Below are positions 16,547 through 25,486 of a stretch of DNA of 64,000 nucleotides, piece by piece (positions within the stretch are counted from its first letter, which is position 1; each line of letters starts with the position of its first letter). This DNA is from Streptomyces sp. NBC_00878 (GTDB taxonomy: Bacteria > Actinomycetota > Actinomycetes > Streptomycetales > Streptomycetaceae). A program made the position numbers and the translations under genes. The DNA lies in the NCBI RefSeq assembly GCF_026341515.1, contig NZ_JAPEOK010000001.1, positions 3,348,001 through 3,412,000 on the forward strand, given 5' to 3'. The notes beneath the pieces are model-generated. The model was not told the DNA's origin, made no database searches, and worked only from the letters and a program-made list of their open reading frames with translations.

Positions 16547-17398
16547 ATGAACACTCCTGACGATCAGAGGCTCGGTATACAGATCGATGTCCGGGTGCGA
16601 CAGGCCGATCTTGGTCGAAACGGCTCGGCAAGCACAATCGGCATGGCCCGCTGGCTGGAAGACGCCCGGATCCGGCTGCGGCTGCACCGCTTCGAGCGCC
16701 TCATCGGTAAGGGTGGTTTCGGGCCGTACCAGATCTTGCTCGTCGGCCAACGGGTCAACCGGCTTGCTCCGGTCGGCCCGACCGGTACCCACGTGCAAGT
16801 GCACACCGGCGTTTGCCGGATCGGGCGCTCCTCATTCACCTTCGAACAGGTGATCATGGTCGACGGCAAGCATGTGGGCAGGGGCGGCGCCACCGTCGTG
16901 CTGGCCGACAACTCGGGGCCGCTCCAGCTTCCGGACGAGCTGATCGCCGATCTCGACGAGATGCAGCTACCGGAGACAGCCACGTCGGCAGCTGCCCGTC
17001 CACGCCCTGAACGCCTGCAACGTGCCCACTACTCGGGCTGGGTCACGCTGCGTTCCCGGGTCGGTGACGTCGACTCCAATCAGCACGTCAACTTCATCGC
17101 ATTGGCCACTTGGTACGACGAGGCCGTCGCCACCTTCACCTCGCACTCGATTGGGACAAGTGGTGCGGGCTCGGTGCCAGATCTGCCCCCTTCGTCATAC
17201 CAGATCCAGTATCTCGGTGAGGTGACCTACCCGGGCGACTACGAGATCGGGCTCACGGTCCGCTCCGTCGACGCCGACTCCGTGCACTACGAACTCGGTA
17301 TCTTCCACGACAGCACCTGCCTGAGCGTGGCCGACGCCGTCGGCCCACGCGGCGAACTGACCTCCGAAGCCCTGAAGGCGGCCCCGACGACGGACTGA
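16547..17398 (+). CDS. Tandem hot-dog acyl-CoA thioesterase
   Basis: 283 residues made of two hot-dog folds (about 10-145 and 150-283). The second has the 4HBT signature GDVDSNQHVNFIALATWYDEA, with PPSSYQIQYLGEVTYPGDYEIGL after it. The first has DLGRNGSASTIGMARWLEDARIRL. Such proteins hydrolyse acyl-CoA or acyl-ACP in the cytoplasm. The ATG lies directly against the 5' end of an IS110 fragment, so the native first residues and promoter may have been replaced; the protein otherwise looks complete. No ribosome site was found. No partner gene is nearby. Confidence 0.82.
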   Translation: MNTPDDQRLGIQIDVRVRQADLGRNGSASTIGMARWLEDARIRLRLHRFERLIGKGGFGPYQILLVGQRVNRLAPVGPTGTHVQVHTGVCRIGRSSFTFEQVIMVDGKHVGRGGATVVLADNSGPLQLPDELIADLDEMQLPETATSAAARPRPERLQRAHYSGWVTLRSRVGDVDSNQHVNFIALATWYDEAVATFTSHSIGTSGAGSVPDLPPSSYQIQYLGEVTYPGDYEIGLTVRSVDADSVHYELGIFHDSTCLSVADAVGPRGELTSEALKAAPTTD

Positions 17399-17549
17399 CC
17401 ACAGTTCTCACGGGGACAGGCCCAGGTTCATCCCGGCATCGCGGCGCCACTGGGCCCGATCCGCGACTGCGGAGAAATGCTCTGATTCTGGGACTCAATC
17501 CAGCCGACTCCTGGACGCTCTGCTGCCCCGCCCCACACCCCGCCTCGGA

Positions 17550-17654
17550 TCCGTTGCACACGCCCTGAACTGGTGCCTCTGGCGCAGACGACACCAAGCC
17601 GCAGCCCGCCGCTGCCACTACCGAAGACGAACCAGCCCAGGCAACGATTTCTGA
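17550..17654 (+). pseudogene. Transposase C-terminal scrap (IS701-like)
   Basis: Frame HALNWCLWRRRHQAAARRCH then YRRRTSPGNDF and stop resembles the very end of IS701-type transposases (WSRWRRRHQARARASHYRR). It is only about 35 codons long. Confidence 0.4.
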
Positions 17655-17676
17655 CTGGAGTACTGGTAGGACTCCG

Positions 17677-18900
17677 TTAGGTCTGTCTCGATCTTGGTGT
17701 TGTGTGTGTCCTGCTGGGCAGGGGCTGTTGGCGGGTGGTGCAGATGCCGGTCCAGCACCTCAGGGTGTCCTGGAGGACGTCGAGGGTCTGGTAGAGGGTG
17801 AGCCCGGTGTGGGTGCTTTTGGGGCCAGGCGCTGTTCGGTGAGAAATGCGTGGGCGGCGGTGACGAGGGTGACGTGGTGGTGCCAGCATGGCCAGGACCG
17901 GCCTTCGAAGTGGTCCAGGCCCAGGCCGTGCTTGAGTTCGCGGTAGTCGTGCTCGATGCGCCAGCGGTCCTTGGCCAGCCTCGCCAGGTCGGCGATCGGG
18001 GTGTCTGCCGGTAGCTGGACAGCCAGTGTTCGGTGGGCGCCTCGGCACCCTCGGGCCACTCGATCAGCCAGCAGTCGGGCAGGATGCCGTCCCACCAGCC
18101 CTGTTCGGCCGAGGCGGTTGCCCGGATGGGACGCTCGACGGCCTTGCCGGCCGGGCGGACGCGCACGGTGGCGAAGTGGGAACGCAACTGGCCGCGTAAG
18201 CCCTGCCGCCAGGTCAGGGAGGTGAACGCTTCCTGACCGAGATCGGCGGTCAGGGCTGCCACCGAGGGTGCGGGCCGGCGGTAGCGAGGCTGGGCCAGCA
18301 GCCGACGGGGCCCTTGCAGTCCGGGGCCACGGGCTTCGCGTCGAACGGGTGGGCACTCACGTCCGTGCGGACGGCCCGCACGTAGTCGATTCCCCGCTGG
18401 GCCAGGCCGGCCCGTAGGTGGGCATTGGTGCCGTAGGCGGCGTCGGCCACCACGACCGGCGGGCGCATGCCCCAGCCGGCCAGCGTGTCGAGCATGTCCA
18501 GCGCCAGCCGCCACTTCTCGCGGTGAGTGATCTCGGGTGGGGTGCGGGTGGCGGTGCGGCGGTCGGTGTCCGCGGCCCACTCCTGGGGCAGGAACAGCCG
18601 CCACTGCAGCGGGCAGGAGGCCGTGTCACTGGCGCCGTGGACGCTGACCGCGAGCTGGCAGTTGGCGCGTTGACCCAGGGCCCCGCAGTACTGCGGGGCC
18701 ACGGCGACCGACGTTCTTCCGTCCTTGGGCACCGACACGTCGTCGATCACCCAGACCGTCGGGGTGATCAGCGGCAGCACGCGCTCTGCGATCCGCCGCT
18801 GCACCGGCACCGGGTCCCAGGTCGACTGGTTCACGAACTGCTGCAGTTCTGCTCGTTGCCGTCCGACAGCATCGAGGCCATGACCTGGACCGACTAGGAC
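17677..18900 (-). pseudogene. IS701-family transposase with several frameshifts
   Basis: The full length is recognisable but needs at least four frames. The N terminus VMASMLSDGNEQN shifts at about 18843 into FVNQSTWDPVPVQRRIAERV; then WVIDDVSVPKDGRTSV and VADAAYGTNAHLRAGL hold catalytic Asp residues. After about 18290 a new frame gives SLTWRQGLRGQLRSHFATV and GWWDGILPDCWLIEWPEG; next comes LARLAKDRWRIEHDYRELKH with GLGLDHFEGRSW (catalytic Glu region), and finally LTLYQTLDVLQDTLRCW. It is dead. Confidence 0.88.
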
Positions 18901-19056
18901 TTGTCCGGCCGATCATCTTCCGGTTCCAGTACGCGAAGAGCCAGGCTGGTCCCCTTCGGGGCCTGGTGGCTGCATGCCCCAGGCCCCGAGGGGGAGGGTT
19001 CATCCGGTGGGGGCTCCAGGGGGTGTCTCTTCGATCAGTGACTCGTTGTTCTGGTC

Positions 19057-19994
19057 ATGCTCAGCAGGGGGGATCTCACGGACGCCGAGTGGGCGGTGCT
19101 CGAACCGCTGTTGCCCAGGGGTAACAACCGGTGCGGCCGGTGGCGGGATGACCGACAGGTGATCAACGGGATCATCCACCGGCTCAGCACCGCCTGTCAG
19201 TGGCGCAAGCTGCCCGAACGCTCCGGCCCGTGGCAGACCATCCATGAACGCCATGCCCTGTGGCCGGTCGACCGCACCCGGGAACGACTGCTCCAGCACG
19301 TCCAAGCCGTCGCTGACGCATCGGGTGACATCGACTGGAACATCAACGTCGACTCCACCTCAATCCGGGCCCACCAGCACGCCGCTGGCGCGCCGACAGC
19401 TCCGCCATCAGCACCTCTGGGTGCTTCAAAAGGGGCCTCGCAAAGATCAGTTCACATGCGCGCGCACATGCGCCTACGCCTATTCCTGGCGGAGGCGGAA
19501 CGGCAGGCGAAGCTCTCGGCCGCTCCCGCGGCGGACTGACCACGAAGATCCACCTGAGTGCGGACGGTAGATGCCGCCCGCTCTCGCTGGTCGTCACGCC
19601 CGGCCGACGGGCGGACTGCACGCAGTTCGAGCCCGTCATGGACAAGATCCGCGTTCCCCGGCTCGGCGTGGGCCGGCCACGGCGCCTTCCAGGCAGCGTC
19701 GGCGCCGACAAGGCATACAGCAACAGCCTCATCCGCTCCTACCTGCGTCGCCGCGGCATCCGACACGTGATCCCCGAGAAGAACGACTCCAAGGCCGCCC
19801 GCTGGCACAGGGCTTCAGACGGTGGCCGACCGCCCGGCTTCGACAAGACCCGATACAAAGCCAGGAACACCGTCGAGCGAGCGATCAACAAGATCAAACA
19901 GTTCCGAGCCGTCGCCACCCGCTATGACAAGCGCGGATACGTCTTCCTCGGCACCGTGACGGTCGCAGCGCTCCTCATCTGGCTCCGCTCATGA
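19057..19994 (+). mobile_element. IS5-family (IS427-group) element, possible -1 frameshift transposase
   Basis: orfA (19057-19539) encodes LTDAEWAVLEPLLPRGNN and CQWRKLPERSGPWQTIHERH, with DSTSIRAHQHAAG carrying the first catalytic Asp. orfB is in the -1 frame, open from about 19430 to 19994: GRSRGGLTTKIHLSADG, GADKAYSNSLIRSYLRRRGI (second Asp), GRPPGFDKTRYKARNTVERA (Glu). The frames overlap at TCAAAAGGGG (about 19428), the A4G slippery type this IS group uses for programmed frameshifting. Catalytic residues seem present, so it may be active. Ends show only weak similarity (TGGTCATG). It removed the 3' end of the DUF6283 gene. Confidence 0.75.
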
Positions 19995-20438
19995 CCAAGA
20001 ACCGTTACTACACCAGGTCGTTGCGTGCCGAGCAATCTTGTTGATCAGGCGGCGGGCCTCCTTGACTGGCGCAGCGATGCCCGCCCCACCGTGAGCAGCG
20101 GCTTCGCTGCCTGAAGGGAACAGGGGCACCGGCGACACGTACTCGACCACAGTCCTGTACGTGGCGGCGTCGATGCAACCGTCGAGCACCGCCAGCCGCA
20201 GGGCGAGTAGTTCCTCACCCTCGTGGCATCCAGCCCAGCCAGCACAAACACGCCGGACAGCACTGTCGGCATCGGCCTGATGGCACTGGAACAGCCCTGC
20301 GGGCTGGTCTGGAGTTTCGGCGTCGTAGCGCCGGAGCTTCGCGTATTCCTCACTGGCCCAGATCCCTGCGGGTACGTCGCGTCGATAAGGACAGCTCTCG
20401 CAGGGGCGCTGCGCAGGGGGGCGAAGTGACGAGGACAT
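19989..20438 (-). CDS. DUF6283 protein, 3' end replaced by IS5
   Basis: 149 residues. The N terminus RPCESCPYRRDVPAGIWASE and LFQCHQAD are the conserved Cys-rich parts of DUF6283, small proteins common in actinobacteria and their phages; the four Cys/His positions suggest metal binding. The function is unknown. The last residues (TTWCSNGSWS) are read from DNA at the end of the IS5 element, so the insertion replaced the native C terminus. ATG 20438 is chosen because it sits just before the conserved block. Confidence 0.65.
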   Translation of the reverse strand: MSSSLRPPAQRPCESCPYRRDVPAGIWASEEYAKLRRYDAETPDQPAGLFQCHQADADSAVRRVCAGWAGCHEGEELLALRLAVLDGCIDAATYRTVVEYVSPVPLFPSGSEAAAHGGAGIAAPVKEARRLINKIARHATTWCSNGSWS

Positions 20439-20454
20439 GTAGCCAGTGCGGCTG

Positions 20455-20907
20455 CCCAACGACGTCGACCTGGCCCGCGCTATCCCTCAGCACCCAGACG
20501 CTGACATCATCTGCTGCTTCCCCTGACTGAGCATCCAGCTCGGCGCGCGGGTGCTCGCCGAGATCGGGGACGACCGCGAGCGCTTCGCCGACGCCCGCAG
20601 CCTGAAGGCGTACGCGGGTTCCTCGCCCATCACCCGAGCCTCCGGGAAGAAGTCGAGCATCACCCGCAGGTGGGTGAAGAACGACCGCCTGAACCACGTC
20701 GGCTACCTGTGGGCGTTCTCCGCCCTGAGGACCTCCCCCGGAGCCATGGCCCACTACCGGCGGCGTGACGAGCACGGAGACTGGCACGCAGCCGCCCAGC
20801 GGAACCTCTTCAACCGAATGATCGGACAGCTCTACCACTGTCTGAAGAAGCGTGAGCTGTTCGACGAACGCACCGCCTTCCCTACCGAACTCGCCGCCGC
20901 GGCTTGA
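20455..20907 (+). pseudogene. IS110-family transposase, C-terminal fragment
   Basis: The Transposase_20 domain is clear: GARVLAEIGDDRERFADARS, AYAGSSPITRASGKKSSITR with the region of the catalytic Ser, RLNHVGYLWAFSAL and RRRDEHGDWHAAAQRNLFNR. An in-frame stop (CFP*) lies just upstream at about 20526, and the DEDD domain is absent. It is not simply the missing half of the fragment at 15.8 kb, being in another place and orientation. Confidence 0.85.
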
Positions 20908-21182
20908 CAACTCAAGGTCGTGTGGGTCTGCGCAGACGCGGCATCGCACACGCCATCCCAGAGAAGACGGACCAGCAGGGGCACCGTCACAACCGCGAAA
21001 GCCGCGGCGGGCGGCCGCCAGGGTTCGACCAGGAGGCATACCACCGACGCAACACCGTCGAACGCTGTTCCAACCGCCTCAAGGGCTTCCGCGGCATCGC
21101 CACAAGATACGAAAAGACCGCCACCTTCTACGAAGCGGCGGTCACACTCGCATCATTCCTGCTCTGGGCAAGGTCCGTGTGA
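20904..21182 (+). pseudogene. IS5-family transposase, C-terminal fragment
   Basis: 92 codons: LRRRGIAHAIPEKTDQQGHR, SRGGRPPGFDQEAYHRRNTV, ERCSNRLKGFRGIATRYEKT. This is the end of an IS5 transposase with the catalytic Glu in TVERC, from a subgroup different from the element at 19-20 kb. It abuts the IS110 fragment. Confidence 0.85.
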
Positions 21183-21334
21183 AGACGGACCGTAGCGGGT
21201 ACCCCGACGGGGACCCGGTGCGGCGGGGTTTCCCCCGTCGCCCGGTGCGGGCGGGGAGCTGTGGGGGGCTCGTGTCACCCCGCCAGGGAGGGGAAGGGAG
21301 AGCCTCCCCCTGCCCCCGGTGCCGCGGGCGTCTT

Positions 21335-21368
21335 CCGGAGCCCCGGCCCGGCCCGGACGGGGCTCCGG
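21335..21368 (-). terminator. Terminator-like hairpin after the sigma operon
   Basis: Perfect 10-bp stem CCGGAGCCCC / GGGGCTCCGG with a 14-nt loop, 65 bp beyond the stop of the anti-sigma-like gene on the minus strand. Confidence 0.75.
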
Positions 21369-21432
21369 GGGCCGCCGGGCGTCGCGAACCGTCGTCCGGC
21401 CTCGGCTCCCCGCACTCGGTCTCCCGCTTCGT

Positions 21433-22251
21433 CTACTTCGTCACCTTGATCCCCTCGTACGCGGTGGACTTCGGCGCCAGGCAGACGAACCAGTCGTAGG
21501 GCGAGTGCTTGGGGCTGTGGATGACCGGAACGGCGGCGTTCGCCTCGGTGGCCGCGGACGCACGGCCGACCTTGGTAGACGTGCCGTCCTTCCAGGTGCA
21601 GGTGACCTCCCGGGCGGTCTTGGCGACCTGGCCAATCACCAGGCGCGGGGCCGTGCCGTTGCCGGGGAGCAGCGGGAGCGAGACGGTCCCGGACTCGCCG
21701 CCGGACAGGACGTCGTCCTCAGGTAGCGCCATGTCCGCGATCTGAGTGGTCTTCGCCTCTTCACCGGTGACCCGGTGCACGAAGTGCGCGACCTTGCCCA
21801 CCAGTTCGGAGGCCGTGGAGACGTCCTCCGGGCGCTCGCCGAACTCCGCCATCGCCGCCAGGGTGGCCTGGGCCTCCGCCGTGTCCGCCGGAGCCTTCCA
21901 CACGTCGATGTACACCCTCCACGGCACTCCCGCGTCGGTGCCGCTCGCCAGGGTCGTCCGCATGTGCGGCTCGGACGCCTCCGCGCTGGCGACCGGCCGG
22001 CTCGCCGGCGACACCCCCCGGTCCCCGTCACCGGACAGCCCCGTCAGCGCCAGAGCCCCCGTGGAGCCGGCCACGACCAGGGTGGTGGTCGCCACGACCG
22101 CCCAGCGACGGGCCTTGCGGCGACGGCCGCCGCGAATCAGCGCCTGGGCGGGGGCTATGTCGATCTTCACCTCGTCGGCCGCGTCGGCCAGCAGGAGTGC
22201 GATGTCGTGCTGTGTCATGTTGTGGCTCGTCTCCCAGTCCGCGCTTTTCAC
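21433..22251 (-). CDS. Membrane protein partnered with an ECF sigma factor
   Basis: 272 residues: a 48-residue cytoplasmic N terminus (ALLLADAADEVKIDIAPAQA), a basic stretch RGGRRRKARR, one membrane helix (AVVATTTLVVAGSTGALALT) and an extracytoplasmic domain of about 190 residues. The start overlaps the sigma factor stop (ATGA), the usual coupling of an ECF sigma factor to its membrane anti-sigma or sensor. No zinc-finger HxxxCxxC motif is visible, so it is not a ZAS-type anti-sigma; a regulatory role is inferred from position. Confidence 0.8.
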   Translation of the reverse strand: MKSADWETSHNMTQHDIALLLADAADEVKIDIAPAQALIRGGRRRKARRWAVVATTTLVVAGSTGALALTGLSGDGDRGVSPASRPVASAEASEPHMRTTLASGTDAGVPWRVYIDVWKAPADTAEAQATLAAMAEFGERPEDVSTASELVGKVAHFVHRVTGEEAKTTQIADMALPEDDVLSGGESGTVSLPLLPGNGTAPRLVIGQVAKTAREVTCTWKDGTSTKVGRASAATEANAAVPVIHSPKHSPYDWFVCLAPKSTAYEGIKVTK

Positions 22252-22790
22252 TTTCGTCCTCCCTGCGTCACTGTCTCCGCCAGTCCCGATATGGCGCGCA
22301 GCTTCGCGATCCCCTTGGCTGCGTTGCTCTTCACCGTGCCGACCGAACAGCCCATCGCCTCGGCCGTCTGTGTCTCGGTGAGGTCCTCCCAGTAGCGCAG
22401 GACCACTGCTTCCCGCTGCCGTGTCGGCAGTTCGGCCAGCGCCTTCAGCAGCGTGTGGCGGTCGTCGGCCTGGGCGATCCGGTCACCGGTGTCGGCCACC
22501 TCGTGTGTCAGGCCCGCGTCCTCGCTCCTGGGCACCAGGAACTCCCGCAGTTTCCTGCGGTACCTGCGGGCATGCGCGTTGATCATCACTCGTCGTACAT
22601 ACGCCTCTGGGTCGTCGGCCGAGGCGACCCTGTGCCAGGCCACATAGACCTGTTCCAGCGTCGACTGGGCCAGATCCTCCGCGGCGTGCTGCTCCCCCGT
22701 GAGCAGGAATGCCGTGCGCATCAGCCGCGGCCAGCGGCCGACGACGAAGGCCTGGAACTCTCTGTCCCCGGCCTGTTTTCGAACCCCCAT
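22248..22790 (-). CDS. ECF RNA polymerase sigma factor (SigE-like subfamily)
   Basis: 180 residues. Region 2 is FVVGRWPRLMRTAFLLTGEQ with AAEDLAQSTLEQVYVAWHRV; region 4 is LPTRQREAVVLRYWEDLTET with a helix-turn-helix AEAMGCSVGTVKSNAAKGIAKLR. This is the SigE-family ECF type typical of Streptomyces. ATG 22790 has GGAGG five bases upstream. It is co-transcribed with the membrane partner downstream. Target promoters cannot be read from this window. Confidence 0.95.
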   Translation of the reverse strand: MGVRKQAGDREFQAFVVGRWPRLMRTAFLLTGEQHAAEDLAQSTLEQVYVAWHRVASADDPEAYVRRVMINAHARRYRRKLREFLVPRSEDAGLTHEVADTGDRIAQADDRHTLLKALAELPTRQREAVVLRYWEDLTETQTAEAMGCSVGTVKSNAAKGIAKLRAISGLAETVTQGGRK

Positions 22791-23152
22791 GAGCACCTCC
22801 TAGATGTTCAAAAGAGGCCATGAGAGGCCGAGACCGTTGCCTCACCGCGAATTCTTTTTCCGCGTTCTCGTCGGAGCGGGGGGTGCCTGTTGAGTCGGCA
22901 CGGAGCGCGGTGCCGGGGTTGCCACCGGTCCGTTCCTCCGTGCCGCTCGCCGAACGCGGCGTACCCGTCTCCGAGTACCGGGCTCTCCACGGACTCTGCC
23001 GTTCGCGCGGGGTTGGGGTGGGTCCAGGGGTTGGAGGTCGTGTTGCCTCTGTAGCGGTAGCGGGTGACCGTCACCGCTTGGAGGTCGAACAGTTCGATCC
23101 CGTCTGCCGAGGGCTTTGGCCGCAGCGGTGGCCCCGGTCAGCCGGCGCAGTA
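22791..23152. other. Gap upstream of the sigma gene
   Basis: 360 bp without a supported gene; open frames exist on both strands but have no family similarity. It should hold the sigma operon promoter. Confidence 0.4.
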
Positions 23153-23219
23153 TCAGAGGGTGGTATGCGGGTTGACAGGTGACGGCAAATCACCTGTCAA
23201 CCCGCATACCACCCTCTGA
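23153..23219. repeat. Perfect 29-bp inverted repeat, 9-nt spacer
   Basis: The left arm (23153-23181) begins TCAGAGGGTGGTATGCGGG and the right arm (23191-23219) is its exact complement, separated by ACGGCAAAT. There is no T-run. It is too long and perfect for an ordinary Streptomyces terminator; it may be a miniature element, a pair of transposon ends or a recombination site. Confidence 0.9.
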
Positions 23220-23340
23220 GCGGAGTACACAAGAACCCGATCTGCGAGCGGTCCCTGAGTCTGCCGCCGCTGTCCCGGGTCCTCACTCGAGCGGCTCTCG
23301 GCAGACAACGTTTGCAATGAAGTCTGGCCTGAGTTACGTT

Positions 23341-23365
23341 GCCGGGCTGACCATTTCAGCCCGGC
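23341..23365 (+). terminator. Stem-loop upstream of the phage-like gene
   Basis: GCCGGGCTGA / TCAGCCCGGC, perfect 10-bp stem with a 5-nt loop, 93 bp before the next gene. It could terminate upstream transcription or act as an attenuator. Confidence 0.5.
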
Positions 23366-23458
23366 CAGGCTGTCGAGGTGCCCGGCAAGGTGGGCAAGAC
23401 CCGCCGCGTGTTAGCGGCGAAGCCCGCGCCGCGGGCTCTACACAATCTGGAGCCAGTA

Positions 23459-23815
23459 ATGACCGACACCGGCAGCATCTCCGACGGGTTCCACACCTTC
23501 GACGAGCTGTACGAATTCAGGCTGCTCTACCACGCACACGCAGTCCGGGCGTGGCTGGCCGCCAGGTATCCCGTCGTCCGCTCATGGAAGCACCACGACG
23601 GTGAACCATGCTTCGGGGGCGGCTGGTTCATAGTCATGGCCCAGCTCCCCACGGGGCAGGTCAGCAATCACTACCGAGCCAATAGCTGGTCGTTGTTCGG
23701 TGACGTGCCCGAGGTAGAGACGGCGCCCGTGTGGGACGGGCACAGCACCACCGACGTAGCTCGCCGGCTGCGCACCCTCCTCAGTGGGGATGGATCTACG
23801 AGCGTGGCGAGTTGA
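23459..23815 (+). CDS. Phage-like small protein (WDGH motif)
   Basis: 118 residues. The sequence YRANSWSLFGDVPEVETAPVWDGHSTTDVARRLRTLL fits a family of small proteins common in actinobacteriophages and prophages, recognised by the WDGH-x4-A/V-x2-RL motif. Function is unknown. ATG 23459 is preferred; an upstream frame extension (MPGKVGKTR) lacks family similarity. No other phage gene is visible nearby, so it is probably a stray cargo gene. Confidence 0.6.
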   Translation: MTDTGSISDGFHTFDELYEFRLLYHAHAVRAWLAARYPVVRSWKHHDGEPCFGGGWFIVMAQLPTGQVSNHYRANSWSLFGDVPEVETAPVWDGHSTTDVARRLRTLLSGDGSTSVAS

Positions 23816-23819
23816 CGCT

Positions 23820-24675
23820 TTGCGCCATCAGGAGCGCTCCGCCGATCTGTCCCGGATCGAGGTGCCCTTGCTGTCGGCTGGCAACTGGGGCGGGATGGGA
23901 CTGCACACGCTCGGAAACGTAGAGGGGTCAGAACGGCTGGTTGCATCGGCCGCCCATCGAGCTTCTCGTGCGCCATCCAGGAGAGAGGTTCGAACAGCGA
24001 TTCGAGCAGGAGTGGCCGATCGCACGGACCGAGTGGACCGAATACCATCTGTGTCCGGAGACCATGGAGTTGCGCACCTCGCCGGGCGCCTCGGGCACGT
24101 TGAGCTACCAGCCGGAGCACGAAGACCTGCGCTTCAGGCTCCCGCCTGCCGGTCACGATCGAGAGTTCACCGGTCCAGCCGCAGCGAAACTGCGGATCTC
24201 GTCCGCCACGGCCGACGCTGATCTCTTCTTGAGCCTGAGGCTCTACGACCCGCAGGGCACCGAGGTCACGTTCATCGGGTCCAACGACCCGAAGGTGCCG
24301 ATCGCGTTGGGATGGCTCCGCGCCTCCCATCGGCGACTCGACACCGACAGGTCCGAACCTTATCGCCAGGTGCACAACCACGACACCATCGAGTTGCTCG
24401 TCCCCGGCGAGCCCGTCGACGTCGACATCGAGATCTGGCCGACGAGCATCGTGGTCCCGGCCGGCTACGTCCTTGAGCTGGGCATCGGTGGTCGCGACTA
24501 CAGCAACCAAGGCACGGAAATCGAGAACGCGATGTACGCGACGACGGGCGTCGGCCCCTTCGTCCACACCGACCCGGAGGATCGTCCGGCAGAGATCTTC
24601 GGCGGCACGGTCACCCTGCACTTCGGTCCCGATGCGAAGTCGTACCTGCTGCTCCCGGCGATCCCGGCTCCGTGA
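23820..24675 (+). pseudogene. CocE/NonD-family hydrolase remnant
   Basis: The first part reads DLSRIEVPLLSAGNWGGMGL (end of the catalytic domain). After a deletion and frameshift near 23940 the frame PPIELLVRHPGERFEQRFEQ and EWPIARTEWTEYHL continues through the C-terminal jelly-roll domain (GEPVDVDIEIWPTSIVVPAG, LELGIGGRDYS). The N-terminal half with the Ser nucleophile and the catalytic His region are gone. An intact but different member of the family is at 31479-33239. Confidence 0.85.
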
Positions 24676-24799
24676 GCAGTCGTCGGGCGGATCTGCGCGC
24701 ACAGCGAGTGGCGGCTGTAAGGAAGTGACGAGGTGGACAGCTTCCGCTGGCGACGCAGATCTGTGGGCCCTGTGGGCCCGGAGCACCAGCCAACGGTAA

Positions 24800-24836
24800 A
24801 CGGGTGCCTCGGCGACGCCGTCGCGGAGGCACCCGT
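24800..24836 (+). terminator. Strong hairpin after the CocE remnant
   Basis: ACGGGTGCCTC / GAGGCACCCGT, perfect 11-bp arms with a self-complementary 15-nt interior, 124 bp after the remnant stop. Confidence 0.8.
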
Positions 24837-24935
24837 CGTTGTGAACCGCCCCGGCGTGCCGGGAGACTGGTTGACCCCGGATTACTGACCATCGATGCGT
24901 GATGTCGTCATGGTGAGGCTGGGGACTTGTGGTCT

Positions 24936-25160
24936 GCATGGTGATCAGCCCCTCCGGGTTGGCCTGGGGACCAAAAGGTCGCCACTAACTGATATTTAGG
25001 CATCAAATGACGTGAAGCCGCCTCGCGTGACATGACCTGAGTCACATCGCGGCGAACCCCCCGCCCAGCGAGTCGCTCGTCATCAGGTCACGGTCCGTAC
25101 GGCGGTTCGGCGATCGCTGTCGGCCCGTCCCGCGCCAGCCGTCTCGCTCAGTTCGCCGCC
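24936..25160. repeat. DUF3159 5' region, decayed copy 2
   Basis: Repeats 11572-11830 in the same orientation with many substitutions. The minus strand still encodes MQTTSPQ from ATG 24939 but then diverges (PHHDDITHRW), so only the first seven codons and the promoter survive. The operator is eroded. This copy lies beside the CocE remnant. Confidence 0.75.
24982..25010. promoter_or_regulatory. Eroded copy of the 29-bp operator
   Basis: CCACTAACTGAT ... GCATCAAATGA: same spacing as 11619-11647 but both AGTGA/TCACT ends are mutated and the TTGACAT core is lost, so binding is doubtful. Confidence 0.5.
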
Positions 25161-25486
25161 GACTTTCCGTAGAGGTCGCGGCCGTCGAGGTGGCGCGGGT
25201 GCGGGGCGTCGGACGCCGATGTCCGAGGACCTGTGCGAGTACGTCGCGGACGACGTGAGGGTCAGACGCCAGGTCGGGGCCGGGAAGGCCAGACCGCGCG
25301 AAATGGCGCGCGTCAGCCGCAGCCCACTGACGACGTCAACTTGCATGGCAAGAAGGCGGACGGGCCTACGCCGGGCCGGCAGCCGGACACCCCTTCTGCC
25401 TCCGGTCAGCCCGACCGTCACCGCGTGCCCGCGTCCGGTGCTGCGCCCAGAACTCGGCGTGTGGGGTGATCCCGCTATCCATGAGC
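25161..25486. other. Gap with no supported gene
   Basis: About 325 bp between the duplicated segment and the MerR-type operator. Frames on both strands are short and unassignable; probably debris. Confidence 0.4.

Noticed and set aside
15849..20907. Two IS110 fragments considered as one element split by insertions
   Set aside because: They are on opposite strands and cannot be joined without an inversion; more likely two separate elements.
22808..23074. Minus-strand 88-codon frame (MTVTRYRYRG...) upstream of the sigma gene
   Set aside because: Codon pattern and lack of a ribosome site or family make it unlikely; kept as a gap.
23153..23219. Perfect palindrome considered as an ordinary terminator
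   Set aside because: It is far from the nearest stop codon on either strand, has no T-run and is much longer and more perfect than the other terminators in the window.
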